Assembly (NCBI GenBank): GCA_012329085.1
Contig: JAAXQB010000275.1
Coordinates: 1-5,309 of the forward strand
Length of the DNA: 5,309 nucleotides
Direction: 5' to 3'
From: Methanosarcinales archaeon
Lineage (GTDB): Archaea; Halobacteriota; Methanosarcinia; Methanosarcinales; Methanosarcinaceae
The notes beneath the pieces are model-generated. The model was given only the letters and a program-made list of their open reading frames with translations. It searched no databases and was not told where the DNA came from. Positions 1 to 5,309 of the stretch are shown here, piece by piece (the stretch's first letter is position 1; every line of letters begins with the position of its first letter). The position numbers and the translations under genes are program-made.

Positions 1-540
1 GCTATTGCAGCAGCAGTATTATTACAAACAGCAGGCGTATTACAACAAAGAGCACATGCAACAGGTATGGAAGCTACCGCCGAAGTGACTGGAGGATTGG
101 CAATTATGAACATTGTAGGAGAAAGAGCTCCTGATAATGCAAATCATTTTGATTGGGTTAATATAACAGTAAGAACAACTGCAGGTGCAGGTTCGATTGA
201 CTTGGGAAAGGCAGTTGTGACAATAGCAAATAGAACAACGCGTGCAATGAATTTAAGACATAATGCGACCATATCCGATGGCTATTTTACAATAACTGAA
301 ATTCGTGTTAAAGACGAATTGTTTTCACCAGAATCCCCAATTATAAATGCAGGAGATTTAGTCACAATTAACATAAGAGTTAGAACCGATGATGTTTCCC
401 AGAATCCTGAATCTACAAATATTACTTTTGAAGAAAGAGAGCCATTCAAAATAGAAATTATTCCAGAATTTGGCAATACAGCATTCAGAGAAGGTACTAC
501 ACCATTTTCATTTGGTGTGAATAAATTTATCGCTTTATAA
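1..540 (+). CDS. arlB: Archaellin, the archaellum filament subunit (5' end outside window)
   Basis: Archaellins are the secreted subunits that stack into the archaellum filament. They are made with a class III signal peptide, which is cut by the FlaK/PibD peptidase. Frame 1 is open from base 1, so the real start and the signal peptide lie upstream; the ATG at 67 is internal. The first visible residues (AIAAAVLLQTAGVLQQRA) are the end of the conserved hydrophobic N-terminal helix that forms the filament core. They run into the family-typical ATAEVTGGL segment. Later landmarks are INAGDLVTINI (about residues 115-125) and the C-terminal TPFSFGVNKFIAL, both archaellin-like. Four N-X-S/T sequons lie in the outer domain, at visible residues 54, 77, 88 and 140, and fit N-glycosylation of the filament. 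The visible 179 residues suggest a normal-sized archaellin of a little over 200. The gene has its own strong terminator, as expected for a heavily expressed subunit. Which paralogue it is cannot be told. Confidence 0.93.
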   Translation, partial: AIAAAVLLQTAGVLQQRAHATGMEATAEVTGGLAIMNIVGERAPDNANHFDWVNITVRTTAGAGSIDLGKAVVTIANRTTRAMNLRHNATISDGYFTITEIRVKDELFSPESPIINAGDLVTINIRVRTDDVSQNPESTNITFEEREPFKIEIIPEFGNTAFREGTTPFSFGVNKFIAL

Positions 541-552
541 TGATTTATAATA

Positions 553-590
553 TGACTCGGATTATTAACCGAGTCAAATTATTTTTTTTT
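553..590 (+). terminator. Hairpin plus T-tract terminator after the archaellin gene
   Basis: A perfect 8-bp stem (TGACTCGG at 553-560 with CCGAGTCA at 569-576) closes an 8-nt loop. It is followed by an AT stretch that includes nine consecutive T (582-590). It starts 13 nt after the archaellin stop. T-rich runs alone can end archaeal transcription; the stem may also stabilise the 3' end of this abundant mRNA. It probably separates high archaellin expression from the motor genes downstream. Confidence 0.85.
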
Positions 591-679
591 ATTAAAATGT
601 AAAAGATATAACAGATTTTAATAATTTTTAATTTTTCGCATTAATTAAAATCATAAACAAATAAGTGCATATATAAATT

Positions 680-1072
680 ATGGGTTTTTCAGTATCATCC
701 GTAGTAATGTTATTTTTTTTATCATTCATAATTATTTTATCAGGCGTGTATAATGGATTGTATGAATCGCATAGCAATATACAAAGTGCAGAAGTATTAC
801 AACAAGAATTATGGATAAGTCAAAGACAAACGGATATTGAAATACAATCGATAGATGCAATTAATCAAACTGTTGTAGTAAAAAATATAGGAGAAATAAC
901 GCTCAATACCAATAAAACTACAATACTAATGAGTGGTAATTATATTTTGCATAATTCCAATCCGACTGGATTTTGGGCACCAGGACTGAATGCTACATTT
1001 AATATAAATCAAACAATACAACTTCCTTTAAAAATAATATCTGAAAACGGAATATCAGATATAATGAGATAA
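680..1072 (+). CDS. arlF: Archaellum stator protein ArlF (FlaF)
   Basis: ArlF is a small membrane-anchored protein whose beta-sandwich domain lies outside the membrane, binds the S-layer, and with ArlG forms the stator of the archaellum motor. The 130-residue product has the family architecture. A short MGFSVSS start leads into one hydrophobic segment (about residues 8-27), a polar linker rich in Gln, and then a beta-rich domain. The domain contains VVVKNIGEITLN (about residues 65-76), also seen in the next gene, which marks the ArlF/ArlG fold. Several N-X-T sequons (for example at N62 and N78) lie in the outer domain. The ATG at 680 has no Shine-Dalgarno sequence; a TATA-like string (669-678) sits too close upstream to drive this start, so the promoter in 591-679 is unclear. 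arlG follows after 11 nt, so the two are surely co-transcribed. No arlC/D/E precedes it. Identity rests on architecture and context; F and G could be hard to tell apart by sequence alone. Confidence 0.85.
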   Translation: MGFSVSSVVMLFFLSFIIILSGVYNGLYESHSNIQSAEVLQQELWISQRQTDIEIQSIDAINQTVVVKNIGEITLNTNKTTILMSGNYILHNSNPTGFWAPGLNATFNINQTIQLPLKIISENGISDIMR

Positions 1073-1083
1073 ATAAATTTAGC

Positions 1084-1524
1084 ATGGGAGCAGACACATC
1101 TAGTACTCATTTGATATTTTTTATAGTATCAATGTTAATAGCCGTTGGAGTGGTTGGAGTGATACACTCAAACATAAATGTAATTTCACAATCTGTAAAT
1201 ATTGCAAGTGATGCACTTTCAGATCAAATTTTAACAGACATTATAATTATAAATGATCCAGCAAATATACCCCATGTAAATGGAGTTTATACATTTTATG
1301 TAAAAAATATAGGAAGTTCAACACTTTCGATTGAACATGTTACAGTGCTTATAAATGGAGCGCACATACAGCCAACAAGTATCAAAGTAATAAATAGTAT
1401 TGAAAGTACATGGAAAGTAACAGAAGTAGTACAAATAGAAATAATGCATAATATGGCCGGAGACAATACCATTAAAATTATTACAGAGCGAGGTGTTGTA
1501 GATAGTTTAAATTTTGTAGTATGA
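1084..1524 (+). CDS. arlG: Archaellum stator protein ArlG (FlaG)
   Basis: ArlG pairs with ArlF in the pseudoperiplasm. In Sulfolobus the ArlG protein forms filaments capped by ArlF that tether the motor to the S-layer. The 146-residue product starts MGADTSSTH, then has one membrane helix (about residues 9-27) of the type seen in ArlG. An amphipathic stretch follows (about 30-56), then a beta-rich domain with YVKNIGSSTLSIEHVTVLING (about 72-92). That segment closely parallels the one in the upstream ArlF, as expected for two related beta-sandwich proteins. The length is typical. The start at 1084 is the first ATG in frame after arlF, 11 nt from its stop, with no visible ribosome binding site, so translation may be coupled or SD-independent. 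The next gene in most archaella loci would be arlH; here only a 163-nt spacer and then arlI follow. Confidence 0.87.
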   Translation: MGADTSSTHLIFFIVSMLIAVGVVGVIHSNINVISQSVNIASDALSDQILTDIIIINDPANIPHVNGVYTFYVKNIGSSTLSIEHVTVLINGAHIQPTSIKVINSIESTWKVTEVVQIEIMHNMAGDNTIKIITERGVVDSLNFVV

Positions 1525-1537
1525 TTGATGTTATTTT

Positions 1538-1548
1538 TAAAATATATA
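1538..1548 (+). promoter_or_regulatory. TATA-like box upstream of the folded spacer and arlI
   Basis: The string TAAAATATATA sits 14 nt after the arlG stop. An archaeal TATA box directs initiation about 25-27 nt downstream of its centre, which here would be close to position 1570, where the folded spacer element begins. The region is AT-rich in general, so a match of this kind can arise by chance. The positional agreement with the fold is the only added support. Confidence 0.35.
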
Positions 1549-1570
1549 ATTAAAATTTAAATATTTTATA

Positions 1571-1658
1571 GCTCGTTCGGAAAGCACATTCGAGACAAAT
1601 GTATGTAAACACTCATTCTTTTAGAATGAGTTTAAGAAAATCTTTGATTTTCGAACGA
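1571..1658 (+). other. Folded spacer between arlG and arlI: candidate structured leader or small RNA
   Basis: Read as RNA, this stretch can form a closed multi-branched structure. An outer stem pairs TCGTTCG (1573-1579) with CGAACGA (1652-1658) and can extend inward by four pairs, including one G-U. Inside are ACATT/AATGT (1586-1590 with 1598-1602, 7-nt loop), a perfect 9-bp hairpin ACTCATTCT/AGAATGAGT (1611-1619 with 1623-1631, TTT loop), and GAAAATC/GATTTTC (1636-1642 with 1646-1652, TTT loop). The last hairpin competes with the inward extension of the outer stem and shares base 1652 with it. No open reading frame, tRNA features or terminal T-run is visible. It could be a 5' leader of arlI that controls its expression, a processing site in a longer arlFG-I mRNA, an independent small RNA, or the remnant of a small mobile element. 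It stands where arlH would normally be. Confidence 0.4.
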
Positions 1659-1687
1659 TTGTTAGCATATAACTTAAAATAATTATA

Positions 1688-3346
1688 ATGGAGTCTAACT
1701 TTAACGAATCGATTGTAAGAAACCCCCATCTTAAAGAATACTTAGATAACCTTGAGAATAGAGGAATCAATAAACCTGAATTTAAAATTCAGCTCTCTCG
1801 CGAAATGAAATTAGACAAATATCCAAATATATTATACCCCCTTGGCGATCCAAATTTTATACATATACTCGGAGATGAAAAGAAGGGAGAAATTAAATAT
1901 ATCGCAATTGAACCGCGATTGGATGATGAAACTAATAAAAAATACAAAAAAATTATAAATTGTATTTTAGAAAATGCACCAAACGAAAATGCACCTAAAA
2001 ACGAATCTGAATTAGAAGATATGGTTATAAAATTGTATCATTCAGCAATTAAACGAATTGGTGCATCACCCATTGAAAATATAAACAAGGGGTTTATAAA
2101 CTTTTTTTTTACAAAAAGAGTTGTGTATGTCACAGACATAGAATATGATACAATATTGCATTACATAAAAAGAGATATACTTGGGAATGGTCCAATAGAT
2201 TCCATCATGTGCGATCCCTATTTAGAGGACATACATAATATTGGAATTGAAACCGTGCATGTTGTACATAAAATATTTGGAATGTTAAAAACCAATATAG
2301 CTTTTAATTCTAATGAAATATTAGATGATTGGTTGAGGGGTATGAGTGAAAGAATTGGAAAATCCGTAAATGAAGATGATTCAATTATTGATGGAACACT
2401 ACCAGATGGAAGTAGAATTAATCTTGTGTATGATGATTCAGTAAGTAGAAAGGGCTCAAGTTTTACAATATGCAAATATGAAAAAGTTCCTATAAGCATT
2501 GTTCAACTTATTGAATGGGGCACCATTGATGCACTTTTGGCAGCATATATTTGGATTTGTCTTGAGAATGGAATGAATGTATTTTTTAGTGGTGAAAGTT
2601 CAAGTGGTAAAACTACAATGTTAAATGCATGTCTTCCTTTTATCAATAAAAAACATAAAATATACAGTATAGAAGATACAGCAGAAGTTCGCCCACCGCA
2701 CCCAATATGGCAACAACTTATTACACGAGAAAAGGGGAATAAAGATGCGCGAGTGGATACTTTTACGCTACTTAAAGCAGCCCTTAGATCTAGACCAAAA
2801 TATATAATAGTTGGCGAAATTAGAGGTTCAGAATGTTCTATGGCATTTCAAGGGATGCAAACAGGGCATTCAGTTCTTGCAACATTTCATGCAGATTCAA
2901 TTAAAAAATTAATTCAAAGATTTACAGGAGACCCCATTAACATTCCAAAAACATTTATTGATAATTTAAATGTTGTAGTAATGCTTCAAGCAATGTATAT
3001 AAATGGGAACATAACAAGAAGATGCATTAATATAGATGAACTTGAAGGATTTGTGAAAGAAGCGGATAGTGTCCTTACACGAACTGTATTTCAATGGGAT
3101 AATATTAAAGATAAGCATATATTTGGAGGAATTGGTTGCAGTTTTATAATTGGAGATAAAATTGCATCAAAACTTGGATATGAAAATAGTAGAAAAGCAT
3201 ATGAAGACTTATATCTTAGAGCAAATATATTGCATAAAATGAGAAAAATGAATATCATGAAATATCCTGATGTTTTGGAAATAATATGGGGATTTCAAGA
3301 AAAGGGAATTGATGGCTTACCATTTAATATGAAATCGATGAATTAA
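1688..3346 (+). CDS. arlI: Archaellum motor ATPase ArlI (FlaI)
   Basis: ArlI is a hexameric secretion-superfamily ATPase (VirB11/PilB type) on the cytoplasmic face of the archaellum. It powers both filament assembly and rotation. The 552-residue product has the usual length. After a variable N-terminal region comes the second N-domain part, with GNGPIDSIMCDPYLEDI (about 166-182). The C-terminal ATPase core has the Walker A motif GESSSGKTT (302-310, Lys308), the Asp box SIEDT (327-331), the Walker B region IIVGEIRGSE (373-382, Glu377), and the His box GHSVLATFHAD (393-403). All catalytic residues are present, so it should be active. The start at 1688 has no Shine-Dalgarno sequence; CATATAAC at 1666-1673 could be an alternative TATA box for a near-leaderless transcript. 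The arlF/arlG neighbours argue against a pilus or general secretion ATPase. Its usual partner gene arlH is absent immediately upstream, and arlJ is displaced by an ASCH gene. A run of nine T (2102-2110) lies inside the coding region. Confidence 0.95.
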   Translation: MESNFNESIVRNPHLKEYLDNLENRGINKPEFKIQLSREMKLDKYPNILYPLGDPNFIHILGDEKKGEIKYIAIEPRLDDETNKKYKKIINCILENAPNENAPKNESELEDMVIKLYHSAIKRIGASPIENINKGFINFFFTKRVVYVTDIEYDTILHYIKRDILGNGPIDSIMCDPYLEDIHNIGIETVHVVHKIFGMLKTNIAFNSNEILDDWLRGMSERIGKSVNEDDSIIDGTLPDGSRINLVYDDSVSRKGSSFTICKYEKVPISIVQLIEWGTIDALLAAYIWICLENGMNVFFSGESSSGKTTMLNACLPFINKKHKIYSIEDTAEVRPPHPIWQQLITREKGNKDARVDTFTLLKAALRSRPKYIIVGEIRGSECSMAFQGMQTGHSVLATFHADSIKKLIQRFTGDPINIPKTFIDNLNVVVMLQAMYINGNITRRCINIDELEGFVKEADSVLTRTVFQWDNIKDKHIFGGIGCSFIIGDKIASKLGYENSRKAYEDLYLRANILHKMRKMNIMKYPDVLEIIWGFQEKGIDGLPFNMKSMN

Positions 3347-3525
3347 AATTTTAGCTCATTTAAATTGAGTGAATGTTGGATGTATAATTTTATGAAAAAA
3401 AGAAGATTCCATTGAATTTTTTACGAACGAATACTATAGTTTTTAAGGCATATACAGAAGATAAAAAAATCTGCGTGAATTCTACGAAATATTATGGATA
3501 TAAGATTTAAAGAACAAACATAAAG
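3347..3525 (+). other. Spacer after arlI with hairpins resembling the arlG-arlI element
   Basis: No coding region is visible. The 5' part holds AGCTC (3353-3357) in a small weak hairpin (CTCA 3355-3358 with TGAG 3366-3369). Further on is a 7-bp hairpin with one G-U pair (AAGATTC 3403-3409, loop CATT, GAATTTT 3414-3420), followed at once by CGAACGA (3424-3430). The same order, AGCTC, then an A/T hairpin, then CGAACGA, occurs in the spacer before arlI, but here the outer stem cannot close. The 3' part includes a short copy of the ASCH gene start (3492-3515). No T-run terminator follows arlI directly. Confidence 0.3.
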
Positions 3526-3539
3526 CTATAAAATATATA
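3526..3539 (+). promoter_or_regulatory. TATA-like box for the ASCH gene
   Basis: The string CTATAAAATATATA is a good archaeal TATA box candidate. Initiation about 26 nt downstream of its centre would fall near 3558, giving a leader of roughly 40 nt before the ASCH start at 3602. An ATG at 3558 opens a nine-codon frame (MKSFYFVKR) ending at 3587, which may be chance. The presence of its own promoter suggests that the ASCH gene is not strictly tied to arlI transcription. Confidence 0.45.
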
Positions 3540-3601
3540 CAAATAAAAAAAAAGGTAATGAAAAGTTTTTATTTTGTAAAAAGATAATAAATAGATAATT
3601 T

Positions 3602-3916
3602 ATGGATATAAATGTTCAAGAACCTTATTTTTCTTTTTTGAAAAATGGCCAGAAAACCATAGAAGGAAGATTGGGAAAGAAAAAATGGTTACAATTAAAA
3701 AAAGATGAAAATTTAATTGTTAATAAGTCTTTAAAATTAAAAATTAGTAGGATTACAAAATATAAATCTTTTGAGGAAATGTTAATTTTTGAAGGAATAA
3801 AAAATGCAATTCCAGATAAAAAGAATTTAAAAGATGCTGTGAATGTATATCGTAAGTTTTATTCAATAGAAGACGAAAAAAAATATGGCGTTGTTGCTGT
3901 TAAAGTAAGAAAATAA
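3602..3916 (+). CDS. Small ASCH-domain protein, probably RNA-related
   Basis: ASCH domains have a PUA-like beta-barrel fold. Proposed roles are RNA binding, and some members act as small enzymes: E. coli YqfB is an N4-acetylcytidine amidohydrolase, and a Zymomonas member is a ribonuclease. The 104-residue product is a stand-alone domain. It opens with MDINVQEPYFSFLKNG and carries the hallmark GQKTIEGR (about residues 16-23), where the Lys, Glu and Arg are the conserved cleft residues. It ends with a strand, KKYGVVAVKVRK (about 93-104), typical of the domain. A stop codon two codons upstream of the ATG at 3602 fixes the start. No ribosome binding site is seen. It is very rich in Lys and has no membrane segment, so it is cytoplasmic. 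It sits between arlI and arlJ, which are normally adjacent, and looks like an insertion into the archaellum locus. Whether it acts on archaellum mRNA is unknown; the substrate cannot be told from sequence. Confidence 0.82.
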   Translation: MDINVQEPYFSFLKNGQKTIEGRLGKKKWLQLKKDENLIVNKSLKLKISRITKYKSFEEMLIFEGIKNAIPDKKNLKDAVNVYRKFYSIEDEKKYGVVAVKVRK

Positions 3917-3925
3917 AGAAGTGTC

Positions 3926-3943
3926 TATTTTTAATTTTTATTT
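3926..3943 (+). terminator. T-rich transcription terminator after the ASCH gene
   Basis: Ten bases after the ASCH stop there are three T-runs in close order (five T at 3928-3932, five at 3935-3939, three at 3941-3943). There is no convincing stem. Archaeal RNA polymerase can terminate at such T-rich tracts without a hairpin. The call is tentative because the whole spacer is AT-rich. Confidence 0.35.
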
Positions 3944-3952
3944 AAGTCTATA

Positions 3953-3967
3953 AATTATATATAAAAT
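3953..3967 (+). promoter_or_regulatory. TATA-like box upstream of arlJ
   Basis: AATTATATATAAAAT is a strong AT-box candidate. Initiation about 26 nt past its centre would fall near 3987, just before the ATG at 3995, giving an almost leaderless arlJ transcript. This supports independent transcription of arlJ after the ASCH gene and favours 3995 over the later in-frame ATGs. It remains a pattern match in an AT-rich spacer. Confidence 0.4.
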
Positions 3968-3994
3968 ATAAATACAAAATAATGAAAACGAATT

Positions 3995-5309
3995 ATGAAT
4001 TTTAAAATGATATTTTATGTAATGAATATTAGTTTAAAAGACTATATCATTAAATTTGTAATTCCAATAATCTCAATGGGAATTTTATTTCCTTTAATTT
4101 TAAAATTTGTAGCACCAGATATATTTATTGGAACTGTTGGATTTTTTATATATTTAGTTCCAATTATTTTTTTTATGATTGTCATATTATATCCAATTTC
4201 TGTTATTAATGCAAAAAAGAATCAAATCGACCACAATATGCATTATTTTATTACGCATATTGGAGTGCTTTCTACAAGCCAGCTATCAAAACGCGAAATG
4301 TTTCATAAAATAGCATATAAAGAAAAATATAAATATCTTTCAAAAGAAAGTGAAAAAATACATACGATGATGGACAAATTTGGGCTTAGCCTTCCTAAAT
4401 CATGTAGATTTATTGCAGAAAGAACGCCATCTAAAATATTTTCTGATTTTTTAGATAGGTTTGCAAATTCGGTCGATTCTGGAATTTCAATCAAATCATT
4501 TCTCCATTCAGAACAGGCAATAGTTTTGAATGATTTTAATAATATGTATAAAACGGCATTAAATGCCATAGATCTTATAAAAGAAGTATTTACATCAATA
4601 GTTATTGCAATGGTGTTTATAATTTCACTTTCGATTATGATTCCGCTCATAATTGGTGAAAATACAATAACTCCGCTTATTGGTTCCATACTTATATTTA
4701 TTGGAGTTGAAATTGTTGTGTTATATTTTGCAAAATCGAAGGTTCCAAGAGATAGTATATGGCATACATTAGATATAGAAACAAAAACGGATTTAAAAAT
4801 TAAAAAGGCATTATTAATATCAATATTTTCATGCATAATAATATCCATTCCGATAATATTTATTTTAAATTTTCCCATAACAATCTCTACTGCAATTATA
4901 TTAACACCATTTATTTATGTTGGAAAAGTTGTAGCAAAAGAAGAAAATATTATAAAACGAAAAGATTCTAATTTTGCAGCATTTATACGATCACTTGGAA
5001 GTCTATCTACTATAAAAGGAGGGGTGCTAACTAATGCATTAAAACAGATGACTTACCATGATTTTGGACCGCTTACACAAGATATTAATGAATTATATAA
5101 AAGAACAAATACAAGAATTAATAGTGTGAAATCTTGGGACTATTTTTCAGCAGGAACTGGCAGTAATCTTATTGAACATTTTGGAAAAATGTTTGCAGAT
5201 AGTGTGCATATCGGATGCAAACCAGACGATAGTGGAGAAATAATAAGTAATAATTTTATGCAAATAGAATCACTTAGAAAACATCGATACAATAGTGCAT
5301 CAAGCATTA
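3995..5309 (+). CDS. arlJ: Archaellum membrane platform protein ArlJ (FlaJ), 3' end outside window
   Basis: ArlJ is the polytopic membrane protein on which the archaellum is built. It is related to the GspF/PilC platform proteins, and its cytoplasmic loops contact ArlI. The frame is open from 3986 to the end of the window, so at least 438 codons are present of the usual 550 or so. Hydrophobic segments fall at about residues 18-38, 46-71, 198-220, 225-246, 272-291 and 295-313. A large polar cytoplasmic domain (about 74-195) separates the second and third. The family-typical HNMHYFITHIGVLSTS follows the second segment, and FAAFIRSLGSLSTIKGG (about 327-343) opens the second GspF-like domain. In-frame ATGs at 3995, 4007 and 4022 are all possible; 3995 was chosen as the longest and for its distance from the TATA-like box, but 4022 (MNISLKDYIIKF) would also give an intact protein. 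The C-terminal membrane segments are cut off by the window edge. It normally follows arlI directly; here the ASCH gene lies between. Confidence 0.93.
   Translation, partial: MNFKMIFYVMNISLKDYIIKFVIPIISMGILFPLILKFVAPDIFIGTVGFFIYLVPIIFFMIVILYPISVINAKKNQIDHNMHYFITHIGVLSTSQLSKREMFHKIAYKEKYKYLSKESEKIHTMMDKFGLSLPKSCRFIAERTPSKIFSDFLDRFANSVDSGISIKSFLHSEQAIVLNDFNNMYKTALNAIDLIKEVFTSIVIAMVFIISLSIMIPLIIGENTITPLIGSILIFIGVEIVVLYFAKSKVPRDSIWHTLDIETKTDLKIKKALLISIFSCIIISIPIIFILNFPITISTAIILTPFIYVGKVVAKEENIIKRKDSNFAAFIRSLGSLSTIKGGVLTNALKQMTYHDFGPLTQDINELYKRTNTRINSVKSWDYFSAGTGSNLIEHFGKMFADSVHIGCKPDDSGEIISNNFMQIESLRKHRYNSASSI

Noticed and set aside
282..476. Minus-strand open frame of 64 codons
   Set aside because: It is antisense to the archaellin outer domain and has no support of its own.
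67..540. Archaellin gene starting at the ATG at 67
   Set aside because: The frame is open upstream to base 1 and encodes the end of the conserved archaellin core helix, so this ATG is internal.
669..678. TATA-like string just before arlF
   Set aside because: It ends 1-2 nt before the ATG, so initiation from it would fall inside the gene and remove the start of the membrane segment.
1571..1666. tRNA gene in the arlG-arlI spacer
   Set aside because: Although the ends partly pair and the fold is branched, there is no standard 7-bp acceptor stem, no GGTTCRANYCC-like T arm and no anticodon arm of the right geometry.
2218..2499. Minus-strand open frame of 93 codons
   Set aside because: It lies inside arlI, antisense to a conserved part of the ATPase, with no promoter or start signal.
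3558..3587. Nine-codon upstream frame (MKSFYFVKR) before the ASCH gene
   Set aside because: It starts near the predicted transcript start, but such short frames are common by chance in AT-rich DNA, and nothing shows that it is translated.
4303..4878. Long open frame on the minus strand (191 codons)
   Set aside because: It is fully opposite the conserved arlJ frame, resembles no family I know, and is explained by the AT-rich codon pattern of arlJ.

Overview
This window is part of an archaellum (archaeal flagellum) locus from a strongly AT-rich archaeon, with every gene on the + strand. The archaeal assignment rests on four family signatures. There is a class III signal-peptide-type archaellin, two small single-pass stator proteins of the ArlF and ArlG type, an ArlI motor ATPase, and an ArlJ polytopic platform protein. 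The lack of Shine-Dalgarno sequences before the genes and the TATA-like boxes fit archaeal expression. The gene order and archaellin sequence look euryarchaeal, but I cannot place the organism more precisely; an uncultured marine or other environmental lineage is possible and unproven.

Layout: 1-540 is the 3' part of an archaellin gene, closed by a strong hairpin plus T-tract terminator (553-590). After a 89-nt AT-rich gap come arlF (680-1072) and arlG (1084-1524), 11 nt apart. A 163-nt spacer follows. It has a TATA-like box and, at the distance where a transcript would start, a segment that can fold into a closed multi-hairpin structure. arlI (1688-3346) follows. Next is a 255-nt spacer with a second, weaker hairpin element, then a small ASCH-domain gene (3602-3916), then arlJ (3995 to beyond the window end, incomplete).

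How the genes work together: pre-archaellin is processed and assembled on the ArlJ membrane platform, and ATP hydrolysis by ArlI powers assembly and rotation. ArlF and ArlG form the pseudoperiplasmic stator that anchors the motor to the S-layer. Two things are unusual. First, arlH, whose product normally partners ArlI and whose gene usually sits directly before arlI, is not in the arlG-arlI gap; only the folded spacer is there. Second, arlI and arlJ, which are normally adjacent, are separated by an RNA-binding-type ASCH gene with its own apparent promoter. No arlC/D/E or arlX lies between the archaellin and arlF. The most interesting non-coding signal is the folded spacer at 1571-1658 and its partial echo at 3353-3430.
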